From Hybos culiciformis (taxonomy: Eukaryota > Arthropoda > Insecta > Diptera > Hybotidae), in NCBI GenBank assembly GCA_964007475.1, contig OZ023274.1, positions 105,571,372-105,635,371 of the forward strand: a DNA stretch of 64,000 bases, in the 5' to 3' direction. The notes under the pieces are model-generated. The model was given only the letters and a program-made list of their open reading frames with translations. It ran no database searches and was not told the DNA's origin. The translations under genes were made by a program, and so were the position numbers. Below are positions 34,931-49,396 of this stretch, in pieces (positions within the stretch are counted from its first letter, which is position 1; each line of letters opens with the position of its first letter).

Positions 34931-37900
34931 TATATAGATAAAATTAAATGAAAGTCAATGTATTTACTTAATATCACCTGAGACTCTTAAACCAAAATTA
35001 TTTATTTTTTTATGCGTTTATTATAATTTTAATTTATTTCGGATTTTAAGACTTACAACTTTTGTTTTGAACAAAAATATTTTATTAAAAATTGTATTAT
35101 AAAAAAAATCTATATCAATTTAGACTTGAACAAAAAATTATTTATGTTGTTAATTATTGACAGTCTTATAGCATTTATTTAGTTCCACGAATGATGTATG
35201 TTATAATTTTTATTAACTTTAAGTATGTAATACTGAAATAAGCATATAAACACAAATAATTCAAATTTCGTCATCAAAAAGATAATAAAAAATTGTGCCT
35301 GCATATATCTTCATATGTCTATAAATTATTATGTTGTATATATATATATAAGAGAATTTTAAAGATAAATGAAGAAAAAAATATATACTTATATATTTAA
35401 AAATAAGTATAAAAACAAATTAACAATTCAATCAAAATTGATGGATTTTTTATTTTATTTTTTTCTTCTCTATACAACTTCAATTTAGTATAAATGTTAA
35501 ATAATTTATTAAAATGAATTTCCTCAATTTTCTGATCATCTTAAAAAAATAAAATCTCTTAAAAATAAACCATCATTAAACTTTCTATTTTCACATGTAA
35601 GCTGAATATTTAATTAAATTAATATTATATAGATATATTATAATAACCCCCCAAAAAAAAAAACAGAAAAAAAAATAGCTTTATTTATTCGAATGGAAGG
35701 GAAATTCATATTAAAGGAAATTAGGCTGTTTATATTCAACATAAAATCTGTTAGTGTTGGCTTCTTGTTAGCCACAAATTTATTGCCCTTTTTAAAAATG
35801 AATATAAAAAATAAAACTTTTAACAAATGTTTTTGCTTGCGTAAAAAAAAATAAAATAAAGCAAAAGAAGATAATATATTTTCTTGTTTTTATATTTATT
35901 TTTATTTTATTATTATTTTTTTTCATATATATTTTTGGTATATTATCCGTTTATTACATTAAAAATGTAGGTATATATCAGTTTCAAATAGTATTTTCTA
36001 TATTTTTGAGCAATTTAATGAATACATTTTCAAAAATTGGTAGAACCTAATCCGCCGATTATAACTTGCATCCAAACAAACATTGACTATAGAACAGGTA
36101 AAATTAACCATCGAATGCTAATTTTGAAATACAATCTAGTTATGATTTAATACTAAATGATGAGAAAAGAAGCAACACCTTAATAACTAAATAAAATTTA
36201 CTCATATAAAATTGATTCAATTGATTTTCAGTTTTCTAAAAATCAATAGATATCATAATATTTCCAAACAATAATCCTATCATTTTTCACTACAGCTTTT
36301 CTATTGAATTCAAAATTTCAATTGAATACATTTGCAACAAATACACACTACAATATTCACAATTTCACTAGTTAAATACGTGTAAACAACAACAGGAGCC
36401 TATAAATAACGTCTTTATGAATAAGATTTCTGGTTGTTATTATCCTTCTTCGTTCTTCTCTCATTAATTTTAAATGTGAAATTATGGGATTAATAAATAA
36501 GATGTTATTACTTAAAAGAAGCTTTTTATTATTATTAGTATAAAAGCCGTGATTTCTGTAATATAGCGTGCCATAATCATTTTCAGTTTCGATCAAAATT
36601 AAGGATAAATCAAATTCAAGAAAAATGAAAAAAAAAAAAACGAATAAGATGCTAAAATTATTGTTGGCATATGATAAAAGACATATTCCTGCGTTGAAGT
36701 TAATTAATATGATTCCATTATGTTAAATATATAATTTTAACTAAAATTCGTAGATTATGAGTACTCTGTATAATTTAAAAGAATATAATTCTGATTAGTT
36801 GCAATAAAAAAAGTCCGAAAATGCAAAATATAAGAATGCGGAATCAAAATCTTCAATCTTCTAGTTATATTATAAGATCTCTTGCTCAATTGGAATTTTA
36901 AATCAAAATACATGTAGAACAGTTTTTTTTAATGATACAGTTGCTTCTTTGGCTTGAAGCTAAACCAGTAAATTATAAAAATCAACTATTATTTTTTTTA
37001 ACTAAATATAGAATAATTAGTTGTAAAGTAAGTTTTGAATAATAAGTTAACTAAAACTAGTTATGATTTTAAAACTATTACACTCAGTTAACTTTTTTTT
37101 TTTCCAAAATAATAAATACATTTTTTATAACAAATCAACACCAATTGAAAACATTATTATTTTTTTTTTTTTGAAATATACTTTACCTTTATTCAGTTAA
37201 TGTGTCTAATAAAAATACCAAAAATGGTATTAAATTGTTTAAAAAGCATATATATATACTTTTCAAATCATTTTCTTGGAAATGATTAACTGTTGAAATT
37301 TTTCACTCTTCATGTCTACCTCTAATAGCGTGATTCTGAATTGAAGTTGCGATGAAATAGCTAAAAAAAAAAGTTAATTTTTTAGTTGAAAAGGATAAAA
37401 AGGATTTTAATTGAGAATATTGTTTTCGTTTTTTTTTTTTTTCTGTTTTCATGTAATGTTTATATTTCAAACTTATTATTTTCATATATATATTCTTATG
37501 TAAGTATGTTAAATATATATAGAAACATTGAAAATAACAAATGTTTGTTCAAAGTTTTCCATTTCGTATATATGTAGGTATATAGTTTTCAATCAATAAT
37601 AATTTAAATATTTTTCCTGTCAAAATTATACAAATATTAAATATAAAGTACAGTGTATACATAATTCTAAAGTTTATATTTTGCCCTTGGAGTAGAAAGA
37701 AAATATTGATCAAAAAAATATTTCGGAAGTATTATATTTATATTCATCATAATATTTATGTAGATTTATGTACTGCACAATGTGCATATATATTTTATAT
37801 ATATAGTAAACGTAGATAAAAAAAAAATAACGAAATATTTTTTATGAGTGTTTTTTTTTTTCATTCAATATGAAGATAACATTTAAAAAATATTTTGTCA

Positions 37901-40286
37901 TTTTTTTTTTTAATTTTTTTGACATTTTACAAACGATACTGCAGTTTCGATATATTTTTATAAATCCATATCTGAAATTTAACTAGGTCCTCTAATTTAA
38001 ATTTGATATTTTTTTACATATATAAGTACTTCTTCCAAGAAGATTTTACTTCGTTTTCGAAAAACCATTGCTCTCAAGTTAAATTATTGAATAATATGAA
38101 ATAGTAATCAGTATTATGTTTTTACAAAATTTTAGTTAAAGGCTTGTCCACTGCCAATGCAACATGTTTAAGTTATGTTTGTACATAATTATAACAGTGC
38201 TCTTGTTTAATCTTATGGATGGGGTTTGTGATATAAGATATAAGCTATTACTTATGTATGATATACACATAAATGTTATAACTGCAACTAACTTTAAGAT
38301 ACTATTATTCCGATCACTATGAAAAGAGGCCTTAGAAAAGAAATTAAATCCGAATTATTGGCTGAAAATTAATTCATTAATTGCAATTCTGTCAGTTTTG
38401 TTTTGGAGAAAAAATAAATTTTTTCTCAATGACAAACAATTATATGATAATTTTATGTCAGAGACAAAATTATGAACATTCATGAAAAATAATATTTTTA
38501 ATGAAGTAAGAAAGAATGCAAAAGTCAGTTTACTTTTGATTAAAAATTTTTTTCGTCAATGACAATGAATCTTTGCCAATTTTTTATTTTTTTTTTTGTC
38601 ACATAACTAGGCACTGCATCCTATATATTATGTATAGGTATATAATAAATATTTTTTTAAAATAATAAAAAGAAATATATTTTATATAAATTCATAATTC
38701 ATATTGAAATTCACAATAAATTTTCCCTTGAAAAAAGTTTTTAATTTAAGAATTGATTTTTGACTATCTATTTTGTTACTATGTATACTTAATGTGAAAT
38801 TTGTTAGTTTCGAGGATGTATTTAAATAAAAACCAATGAAATGTTACAGTTAATTGAACATCTGACGAAATTTATTGCCCTTAAACTTTTGAAGACTACA
38901 TAAGACTATATTATTCCAATAAGAATATTGTGAGCCTCTTAAAGACATTAGCCGGTAATTATAGGAATACATATTTTATTTCTAGTTATTTTATCATTTA
39001 ATTAAAATATTTAACATAATAAAAAATTTCATATAAAATAGTGTAGTGTATCCAAAAAAGGGTCATTTTTTATTGTTTCAATTCAAGGAGGAGTGATGCA
39101 AAAAAATAATAATAATTATGTTCCTCAATCAAGAGATGAAAATATTTCTTACATATATATATATATATATATATTTTTTTTTTTCCTTATATAAAGCACA
39201 TTATTAATGGACTCAAAGAATTCATTTAATTAAATTTAATTATTTCATTTTTACATTTAAAAAGTAATAAAAAATGTTTTTTCATTATAATAAAAAAATA
39301 TAAAAAATAAAAAAAAAACAACAATAAGTATAATAAGTATAGAATAATATTAATATTAGCTTTATTGCCGTACTAAAAATTAAACAAAAACATGCTAACC
39401 ATAAAAAGAAAATTAATATTAATTTGAATTAAAAAACATTTTTAATTTTTTTTTTTGTGGAATACATATATTTATAAATACATATATACAGCATTTATAT
39501 CTATAACACATAATGTCAATTATTTCCCGATCTCGCTGGTGTTGTAAAATAAGTTGTTTATATGTATGTAAATAAAAGGACATCTTATCCTTTTTAAACA
39601 TTTATAGAATGTTTACAAGTTACAACATAGTTTATTTAACATAGAACATAGAAATTTACTCAATTCTTTTGTTAATTTAGAACTATATCTTTTAATGATT
39701 TAAGGCTAAGTTCATGTTTAGAATTTGAAAATTGGCCTCAGGTACTGAATATGTTTTTTGACAAAAAATTTCGTACCTTCATAATTCGAAAATAAATGAA
39801 ATTGTTAATATACTATTCTATGGGTAATTCCTTGCAAATTTTCTATTTGTTGATTTTTATTAATTTGATCATAAGGCTGATTTTTTTTTTAACTGCGCGA
39901 AATTCCCTCTACTGCAATAAATTAATTAATAAATTCAAATAATTTTTTTTTTTAATATAATATGTATCAAAAAGAAAAAAGTTTTAAGAGCGACTTTTAT
40001 TTTAAATTATTCATTTAAAAAAAAAAAAAAATTAAAATGAACTCATTAAGAATTCACTCCCTCGATATTTTTTATTGCATTAATTTTTTTTCCTCATTTC
40101 ATGTCATTTTTCAAATAAATGTATATATAAAAAAAAAAAATTTTTTTTGTGTGAAGATTAAAATTTCTAAGAAATTTCACACTATCCTCAAGTGACTTTT
40201 TTTAACGAATAATATAAAAAAGAAAATTAATTTTTGGTGGACACAAATTAAGTGTTGTATATGCTTCTGATATGTATTAAAAAATT
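34931..40286. other. AT-rich DNA, possible intron
   Basis: If the exon at 33732 is real this would be intronic. I see only microsatellites (AT x11 at 39153-39174), homopolymers and low-complexity frames. Confidence 0.5.
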
Positions 40287-40580
40287 TTATAAAGAAATTG
40301 GATGATGACAACGATGAGTGTATGAAACAATGTCTCTTATGGCATTATAGACCCAGCAAAATACTTTGCATATGTCAATTTTCAGAGTGTTCGGAGATAG
40401 CACCACAATATTGAATAAACCACTTTTTGTAAATATTTTAATTCGGCATGTACATTCGTAAACTTTAAACATAGTAACGTATATCCTGCGCGATTTTAGA
40501 GTAATTAATTTTCTAGACGTAAAAACCAGATAATTCAGTGGAAAAACACTTTTTTTGTCTACATCTACATGTATGAACAT
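40287..40580 (-). CDS. Hypothetical 97-aa open frame, minus strand
   Basis: This is the longest open frame in the window whose translation is not low-complexity. It starts MFIHVDVDKKSVFPLNYL, continues through MFKVYECTCRIKIFTKSGLF and IVVLSPNTLKIDICKVFCW, and ends in HPISL before TAA. There is no membrane segment or signal peptide, and seven or so cysteines are spread along it. The plus strand over the same DNA also opens from an ATG for 32 codons (IFRVFGDSTTILNKPLFVNI…), preceded by an acceptor-like TTTTCAG. Which strand, if either, is coding is undecided. It could be an exon or a decayed transposon piece. Confidence 0.25.
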   Translation of the reverse strand: MFIHVDVDKKSVFPLNYLVFTSRKLITLKSRRIYVTMFKVYECTCRIKIFTKSGLFNIVVLSPNTLKIDICKVFCWVYNAIRDIVSYTHRCHHPISL

Positions 40581-43414
40581 CACATGTAAGCTTACATGAA
40601 TTTCAAATAAAAATAATATTAATATTTCGCCATTACTTGTGAAGTAGGAAAAAAATTTTATTTTTTTTTTTTTTCACTTCTTTTCTTTTAATTGTGGAAT
40701 TAAATCTCGAAGGACATTTTAATTATGTTACAAAAAAAAAAATATATTACTACCATTTTTATTCTTCTTCACTCTTTTGTATAGTATATATTTTATTACA
40801 CAAAATCCTTAAGGAAAAAAAATTTTTCCTATTCGAAAAATTGTTAAAGTTTAATTTTGGAATCCCGAAAATTGTATCAAAAAGATATATATATACATAT
40901 ATGTATATGTAAGTTTTCAAAGTTTAATTATTAAATTTCGCAGTGGGAATTATAAAATTATATATCTCCATAAAAATTCGTTATATCAAACTGTTATTGT
41001 GTAAAATTATTTCAATTTTTTTTTTTGCTATTTATATAAAAATTGTCTAGTGAATTTCATTATTATTATTATTATTATAACATTGTATACTTCTATAATA
41101 TAAAAAATTAAATTAAAATGTTGGACCTTTGAAGAAGTTTTTAATTCATAGTATATAACTTTAATATTTGTAAGATATTTCGATTGTGTAATATTGTTAC
41201 CATTCATAGAAGTTATTATAGATAGAAAACCAACTTACTTGATTTGTAAGTCTACAAATTCTTATTTTCGATTAGCAGGTCTACAAATTCTTATTTTGTA
41301 TCGTTTGTTCTATTTTCATCTGCTGCGAAGAATATTTTATACTCGGCTCAAAATAAAAAATTAAAATAAACAGAAATTTTTTTTTAATTCAGAGAATTAA
41401 GAAAAACTTGTTGACATTTAATTTAACAACTTAATTTAAAAAAAAAAAAGCATCGTACCCTAAAACAAAACCAAATTCATTTTTATATATATGAAATAAA
41501 AAATGCGGGAACTAAAAATTATTTTTTTTTCTTCTTTAATTACATAACATTTTCTTCTTTTCATTTTTTTTTTTTTTTTTTGGTCATGGTAACTCTTATA
41601 AATAATTCAAAATGACACTCTTTTGCGATGCAAATTTATAATTTTTTTTTATTTTTTAGGAAAGATATATGAAAAAAAAATTTCTGCGGGCGAAGTATTA
41701 TACCATTAAATAAAATAATATGTAAATAAGAACATTTCTATTTTTTTTTTGTCTTCTATATATATGTATAGTTTAAATTAAATCTATGGAAATGAAACAA
41801 TTTTCTCTTTTATTCCTTAAATTTCATAATTTACATAATGTATATAATATTCGTATGACTTGGCTTGGAAAATAAAGAAATACAAAAATATGTATGAAAA
41901 TAATAGAAACTCTAGCAGTGAAATGTTTTATACTGAAATGAATTATATTTATATATAATTTTCTTCTGGTATAAGCGCAAAAAAAAGAATCGAATTTTTA
42001 TTTTCGTGTGTAGGACAAAGTTTCAATTTTTCTTCGTGTGATAGAAAAATTTGCTTCACTCGATTAAAAGTGTTATACATAGTGTTATTTTATGTATTTT
42101 TTTTTTCTTTACAATAAATTGAAATTTTCTTAGTGAAGCAAAATATCGAGTACTTTGCAGTAAAAAAATGTTGTGGCATAGTTATTATTCCCGATAAGGT
42201 TATGTTGAAAAAAATAAAATAAAATATTACTATAAATAAATGATTTTTTTTTTCTGTTTAAAACATTGAAACAAAGTTTATTTATTTTATGATGATTTCG
42301 AAACATTATGTTGTCATAATGTACGCAATGGTTGGTTTATAGTTTTTTTTTTTATTTTCTTTATAAACTTTATTTTAGTAAATAAAAAAAAAAATAAATA
42401 AATACAATAAGTATAAATAACAAAAAACACAACAACAACAAAAAAAAAGTCACATGAAATATTGGCGAATAAAATTTTAGTGTCCTGTGGCGACCGATAA
42501 AATTACTTTTCTGAATGAAATATTTATATTCATAACATGTGGCAAGTGGTGAAAACTATATAAATTTATGATTTTTGTTAAAAAAAAAAATAAAAAATAA
42601 AAATTACATATTTAGAATTTTAGATGATACAACATAGAAAAACTCTGTCAATTTTTTATTACAAAAATATAATGTACATACATACTACCTTTGACCTAAT
42701 TTCAACCAATTTATTTTTAACAAAAAAAGGAAAAAATAATTAATTTTGAAAAAAGATCATGACAGTTTTAAAATGTGCTTAGTTTGGTGAAATTTTGTTT
42801 AAACTAAATGCAGGCCTTAACTGCATTGCTGTATATAATTGACAGAAAATAATAATAATAAAGGAAGTTTTTTTTTTTTTTCAATTTTAAAGATACTAAA
42901 TTATATGTATGTACTTATCTTGAATTTATCTAAAAGCGGTGAAACTTAAAATGAAAAATATATTAAATTTTCTTCAGATATAAATATTTAATCTTCTATA
43001 ACTTTAATAAAACAGAGTGTATTATTTTATTATTATTTGCCATCGTGTAATCAATCATGTTGAAATTGTTATTTAATTTATGATACTATTCACATTTGAA
43101 TTTCATAAGCCTGAGCTAATTTAATCCCGTCAACAAAAAAAAATAAGTATTTCTCAAATATAGGAAATGTTAATAAAAATTTGAAGACTTATTGTACACA
43201 CTATATAGTGAAAAATTTTTTCCAATACTATTTAATGTTATCTGTTATTGGAATTCCTATATTTGAGATTTTCTTCAAACTCATTGATCAGATAAAATAA
43301 AATCAGGATAAACATCGTACTCTGTGTCGGAATAAATAATATGTTTTATTTTAATTTTTGTACTTATTTATTGTTAAATGAATTTTAATAAAATATACCG
43401 TCAGAAAATCAACA
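40581..43414. other. AT-rich non-coding DNA
   Basis: Contains a 19-bp direct repeat GTCTACAAATTCTTATTTT at 41250-41268 and 41279-41297, and an inverted pair TTGCTTCACT/AGTGAAGCAA at 42051-42060 and 42132-42141. No gene is supported. Confidence 0.5.
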
Positions 43415-43660
43415 ACTACAGCCTGTGGTGTCCTGGAGTAGACTATGCCTACATAATCATTGCACTAATAGCTGTCCGCTGTTCTCTATCTCCTTCTCTT
43501 TTTTAGGTAGGGTTTTCTACTTGTTAGTTACTACAAATACAGAGAAAATGAGTATTTTTTTTGCCAATCATACGATGATAGAGTGGTTTTGTTTCTCTAT
43601 AGTGCAATAATCGTTTAACACAACTTATATTAATATCGTATTCTGTGGGCGCAGGGCATT
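43415..43660. other. G+C-richer island with acceptor and inverted repeat
   Basis: A long pyrimidine tract (GTTCTCTATCTCC, TTCTCTTTTTTAG) ends at 43506 and looks like a strong acceptor. The following frame, in the phase needed for the exon at 33732, reads RVFYLLVTTNTEKMSIFF and onward to a stop at 43608-43610. ATTGCACTA (43459-43467) and TAGTGCAAT (43600-43608) are exact inverted copies around the acceptor, which instead suggests a small mobile element. Exon and transposon readings are both open. Confidence 0.25.
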
Positions 43661-46600
43661 AAAAAAAACTCGTCCCCAAAATAAATTATAACTAAAAATA
43701 TTAATATAGACAATAATATTATATATTTTTTATTTAATTTTTATTTTTTTTATTTGACAATATTTTTTTCTTTTTAAATTAGCTCCATATTTAACCCTGT
43801 TGCCAAAAAAAAAAAAATATATATATATATATATGCCTAAGAAAAATGTTGATAAATTTCAGTTATTTTATATAAAATAAACTTAAGATAATAATTTATA
43901 TAAGGCAGTAATAAATGTCCTAACTTTTAGTTTAAAATAAATTAATACTTGGCTGTTTCCTGAATGTGAAATTATTCATAAGTGTTAACAGCTAACAAGT
44001 GTCATTTTTTTTTAATACTGTTACTAAATTGTAGTAGTTCAGTATGAAAATCAAATCAAACTATGTAATTTAGATTTCAAAGCGTCGTATGGTAAAAGCA
44101 AAAAACTTGAAACTTTAAAATTACATCATTTTCGCAGCCGCCACTTTAATGATATAAGCTTGTTCAATGATCGAAGCAAGAAATAAAATAATTTTTGTGA
44201 TTTTAGGTTAAGATGCTTCATCCAAAAATATTCATTTTTAATAGCTGAACATTTTAAATGAAGTAATAAAATTTTTTTTATTATTGTTGGAAAATAAAAT
44301 AATAAAAAAATTTATCACAGTGAAATCGTTTAAGCAAAAAATTATTTTTTATTTTATTTGAGAACGGTTTTTCCAAATAACTAGGTACCTAAATATATAT
44401 TGTATTTGGATTTTTTATTTTTTTGTTTATTAAATTTATTGTTTAATTTAAAGATTTACGCGTTTTCGTTACCAAAATGTCCTTAACTTTCGTTTTCGCT
44501 TATAAATATTTTGATATAATTCATATAATATATACATAAATTTCATTATTTTATAAATTTTATATTACTAGAGTTGAAATTTTATTATTAATAGTTATTC
44601 CAAGAAATTTAGCAAATAGATATTGTTGCTTGGAAATCCATTCAGCCAATTACCTCAATATTTTTTTACTTCTTCATTTAAATTCAAATTACCAATAAAT
44701 ATTTAAAATTAGAACAAGGAGTTTATAATATTCCATCATTCCCAAAACTTATATGTACAATATTAAAACAATTTTATGGAAATATACACAGAAAGCAAGT
44801 TAATTATTTTTAATTAATAATAATACTAAAAAAAAATACCACCATATCTTGGACTATGCTTTTATCAAGTCATTCACACTATAATGGGTGTCAGTACTGA
44901 ATATTAACAAAAAAAAAAAACAAAACAAAAAACTTTTTATCAATTCCCTGAAGACATTATTACTGCCTTTGTTTTTTTTGTCAAAAATATTGCAAAAAAA
45001 AAACTGGACTTAATTAAAAATAATATTTAAAAAAAAAAATTTTTTATAATCTCTTATTTTCAATTAAAATTAAAATTAACTTTGTATATATAGTGCATTG
45101 GATGACTAATAGGGCATATATACATAACAAACTGTGAAGTTAATTTTATAATTTCATGAAAAATGTATCTTTTTTATCTGCTTTCAACAGACTGCTTTAT
45201 TTTGGTTTAGTAAAATCTAGAAGAGAAATGTTTAAGTTAGAGTGCGATCATATTAATTTGATTTCTCACAAATTTTCGAAATCTGATGAATATTATTTTT
45301 AAGTAAGATGGATATTTTTGAAGACGCTTATGTTAGATATATATTTTCAGTCTAAATCGAATTTAAGTATGTATTTTCTAGAAATGATCTTATTTTATTT
45401 GCTTTTATCGAGAATTTTATATTAGAAATTATTTTTTGTAATGTTATACTAATAATTAGAAGTTAACCATTTTATATCTCTTACCGCAAAATTATAAAAT
45501 TACAGATTGTTAATTTTTTTTTTATATAATTCTCTGTTCTTCCTGGTGTTAAGAGACAATATCAGATATTAGATAATAAGAATAAATGAAGAAAAATCGT
45601 ATCAAATAGCAAATTAATTTTATCTTGAAGAAAAGTTGGGATTTTTATTTTATTTTTTTTTTTTTGAAATTTTATTCGGAAACATTTATTTTCTAGAAAT
45701 TTTCTTCTTACCCCAAAAGATGAAAAAGTTTTGTCGAACTATAAATTATTATTAAGAAGTTTGATTAAGTTCAAATTTAAACTGAACTGAACTAGTAATG
45801 AGCAATTTAATAGTCTACCTCTATACCAGATTAGTTAATATCATGAAAATCTAATGTATTTTAATGCATTTCAATGCAAATTTTGAAACTATCAATTCGA
45901 ATGTAAGTAACTTCATTACCAGAACATACATTATATTCGAATTGTAGTTGGTATTTAAAAATTCATTTTTAAAACGTAGTTATAAAAATTAAAAAAAAAC
46001 CTCATAAACTGATTAACTTATGTTATTTTTTCCTCAAACACTAATCGGAAATAAATTATTTTTGAGAATGGTAGAAAACTATCTGAGCTTATTCAAACCT
46101 TATATTTTCTTAACAGACGGATAAATGAAAATTATGTCCAACGCCTTGGAAAAGAAAAAAAAAAACAAAAATAAAACTGAATGATTGATAATGACTTTGA
46201 CAAATTTAAATGAACTTTGTGAATAAAAATTTTTGTACATAAATGTATATTTATAATATTTTGCTCTCTTAGAATGAAGGTAAAATATTTTTTTTTGCCT
46301 TTAATTACTTGCCATTAGCATGAAAAATTACCAGAAAAAAAATTTAACATGATTAAAATCTAACGAAATTAATATTAATTTATACTTTCAACTAAGTATG
46401 TACAGAATTAACAAAGAATTAGTTAATTTATGTAAATAAATTTTATGAAATGAATTTATTTTATATACATACCATAATAAATACATATAATAAATATAAT
46501 AAGCGAAAATAGTCAAAATTTTGCTAATGAATTTTGTGAAAATTGTTCTTTGAATATAAATTAAAACATTAATTAGAAATCATAGTTTTCCTGAAATAAT

Positions 46601-49378
46601 TTTTAACTAAATAGCTATATTGAATATTTAATGAAAAAAAATAAATTATTTTCAAGATTGAGAGAATATTTTATTAAATTACACTTACGCAAAAGTATAA
46701 TTTCTTTATTTTAAAATTTATTTAGTTTTGAAGAAGATGTTAGAAAAAAAAAATTGGTTTTTTAAAATATACATACTACGCATCTTTCAGTTGCTGTATT
46801 ACGCACAAACAAGTCTAAATTTTCAATCTAGCTAATCGAAATTAAGGAATTTTTTTCTTAAATCTGAGATGCTTCTGACATTCTTCCTTTCAATTCAAGT
46901 TTAACTTAAAATTAATATTAAAATATTTAATATTAGAATAAGATTTTCGTAAGATTTCAACGTTCATTCATAAATCTTAATATAAGCACCCGTCAGAGAT
47001 AATATGTTAATATATTATGTATATTGCTTAAAAAAAAAAAAAAAAAATATATATTGCTTAAAAGTTAAAACTGGTTTCACCTTAGCATAAAAAAAAAAAT
47101 TTAAATACCTTATTTTTAAAGTATTTATTTCAAATTAAACTTTATATATTTAACCTATTCATCAAACTTAAATCATTACCAATTCAATTTGTAACCATCA
47201 CACACAAAAAATGTAAAGCTTTATTCTTTATTTTTGCACAAGTAAAAGTTTTTGAATTTTTTATCTTTGATCCGTTTTTCATTTCAGAAAATTATTTATG
47301 TGACCGTATTAACTGAATAATTCAGTTAAAAGGATAATTGATGAAGTTAAAATGAAAATTATATTTGTCTTTTCTTATATGAATCAATATTTTATAAGTA
47401 TGTGTTTTCTATAAGAAGTGGTTTAAAATACACTCAAGAGATCGATGTTATATATACTAACAATCGATAATAATGAGCTTGTACATTATATAATATTTTC
47501 AGCACTTCGTCTTATATATAAAATATTGAATAAATAAATATGTAGCTTAAAGTAAAACTATAAAATAAGATTTTATGATTGACAACCATATTTGCTTTCA
47601 ATAATATAATCAAAACATTATTTAATAAATGCGATTAATGAAATTAGGCGCTTTTCATTAAAAAATTCTAACTATAAACTGACTTGCAAAAATTACAATA
47701 AAATATTAAAAATCATTGGTATATATAGAAACATTAATTGAACATTTAGTTTTTGATGACATAACTAATTTTGTGATTTTTCAAATGTTCATATTTCTTA
47801 ATTAAATTATTTCCTTTTAGAAAGGAAAACTATATTATAATATTATTTGTATCTTGATTTGTGTATAGGGTTACACGATATTCGTACATGTGTATCCTAT
47901 GTATACACTATGTTGGCTTGGAATTTGTCTGTTTTTTTTTATTGTTAATGAAATAATATTTGTATAATTAGTTTTTAATAGTTTAAATTTAGATAGAAAA
48001 TCTAATTAATTCATGACAAAAATATTGAGCTTCAAATATTTTAATGGTGCAAATTTTCTTATTTGTCAACAAAAAAAAATTAAGTTTCGGCGCCAATCTT
48101 TGTTTTATAGCAATATTTTGATCTGAATTTGGCACATATGTGTGTATATGATTTAAGGATCAGATTTCTATTAAATTATTAGTTTTAATAACATAGATAT
48201 TACTATACTGAAAAAAAAATTTACTTTTTGCCCCTGCAATTGAAATATGAAACAAATTTTGTTATTATGTGTGTGTAGCATTTTTTGTGATTCGTAGCAC
48301 TCTCTCTATACAAACATTTTTTCAATAAAATTCGAACTATTATTTTGCTCTTGGCATTACATTGAAAAAATTAAAAAAAAAAAAAATACAAAAATCCATT
48401 TCCTTGAAATTCCATTCAAAAAAAAAAATTGTTATTGCGTATGAATCTGAATGAAAAATTCACAATTACAGAAAAAAAAAAAAACTCAAAATTGAATTTA
48501 TAACAAACAACGAAAATCTGTATTCAATAAAAACTTTCAAGACTTGTTTCCAATTTAAAAAAAAATTATTTCTATTTTTTGTTGTTCAAGCAAAATTTTT
48601 TTGATACCATCCAAGGCAAATTATTTTTGTTGAGAATCTAAACTTCAAGGTGACAGCAATAATGCTAGAATTTATTTATTCTTTTGATTGCCATGTATAT
48701 AGTAGCGTTCTTCATTATAAATATATATAAAAAAAAATCTATTTCTATTTTTTATTTACAGTTATTTTTCTTTTTTTGCTTACGATAATAGAAATAAACT
48801 GAAAAACTGTGGTGAAAAAATTGGAAAACTTCCTTTGGCAAAACATTCTATGGGAAAACCATTATTTTGGTTTTTCCCTCGTTTATATTATGTTTGTTTT
48901 TTTTTCTTTCTCTGTTAACTAAAAGGCCACCCGCAAACATTTAAATTATACTCATATTTTTCATGTTTTATGGTTTTTACATAAATATAGGTTTTTTTTT
49001 GTATTTTTCTTTTTCTTCTATGTTACAAAAAGCAAACCTATAAAACAAAGATCATGAAATTATAACGTTCATTCATAAAAGCAAAAATATTTGATTGATA
49101 ACTGAAATTTTTTACAGATAAGGACAATAAAATTTTCTTGTTTTTTTTAACGTTAATTAAAATTGAAAAAAAAATGTTTAAATTGGTGCACAAAAATTCG
49201 AGACATTATTTTCAGTTCAAAAAGAACCAGCACTTCATTTTTAGTATGTATAGTGAGACGTCACATATACATCACTTTCTCTGATAATGTGTTAACTTCA
49301 AATAAATTTTTTATAAGGAAAACTTGAATTCATTACACTTCAAGCGTAAAATTAATAATTAGAAACTTAACGTGATAG

Positions 49379-49396
49379 ATGCTTAGCGATAAGCAT
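49379..49396. repeat. 7-bp stem with GCGA tetraloop
   Basis: ATGCTTA-GCGA-TAAGCAT is a perfect short hairpin closed by a GNRA-type loop. It may be chance. No flanking RNA structure was found. Confidence 0.5.
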
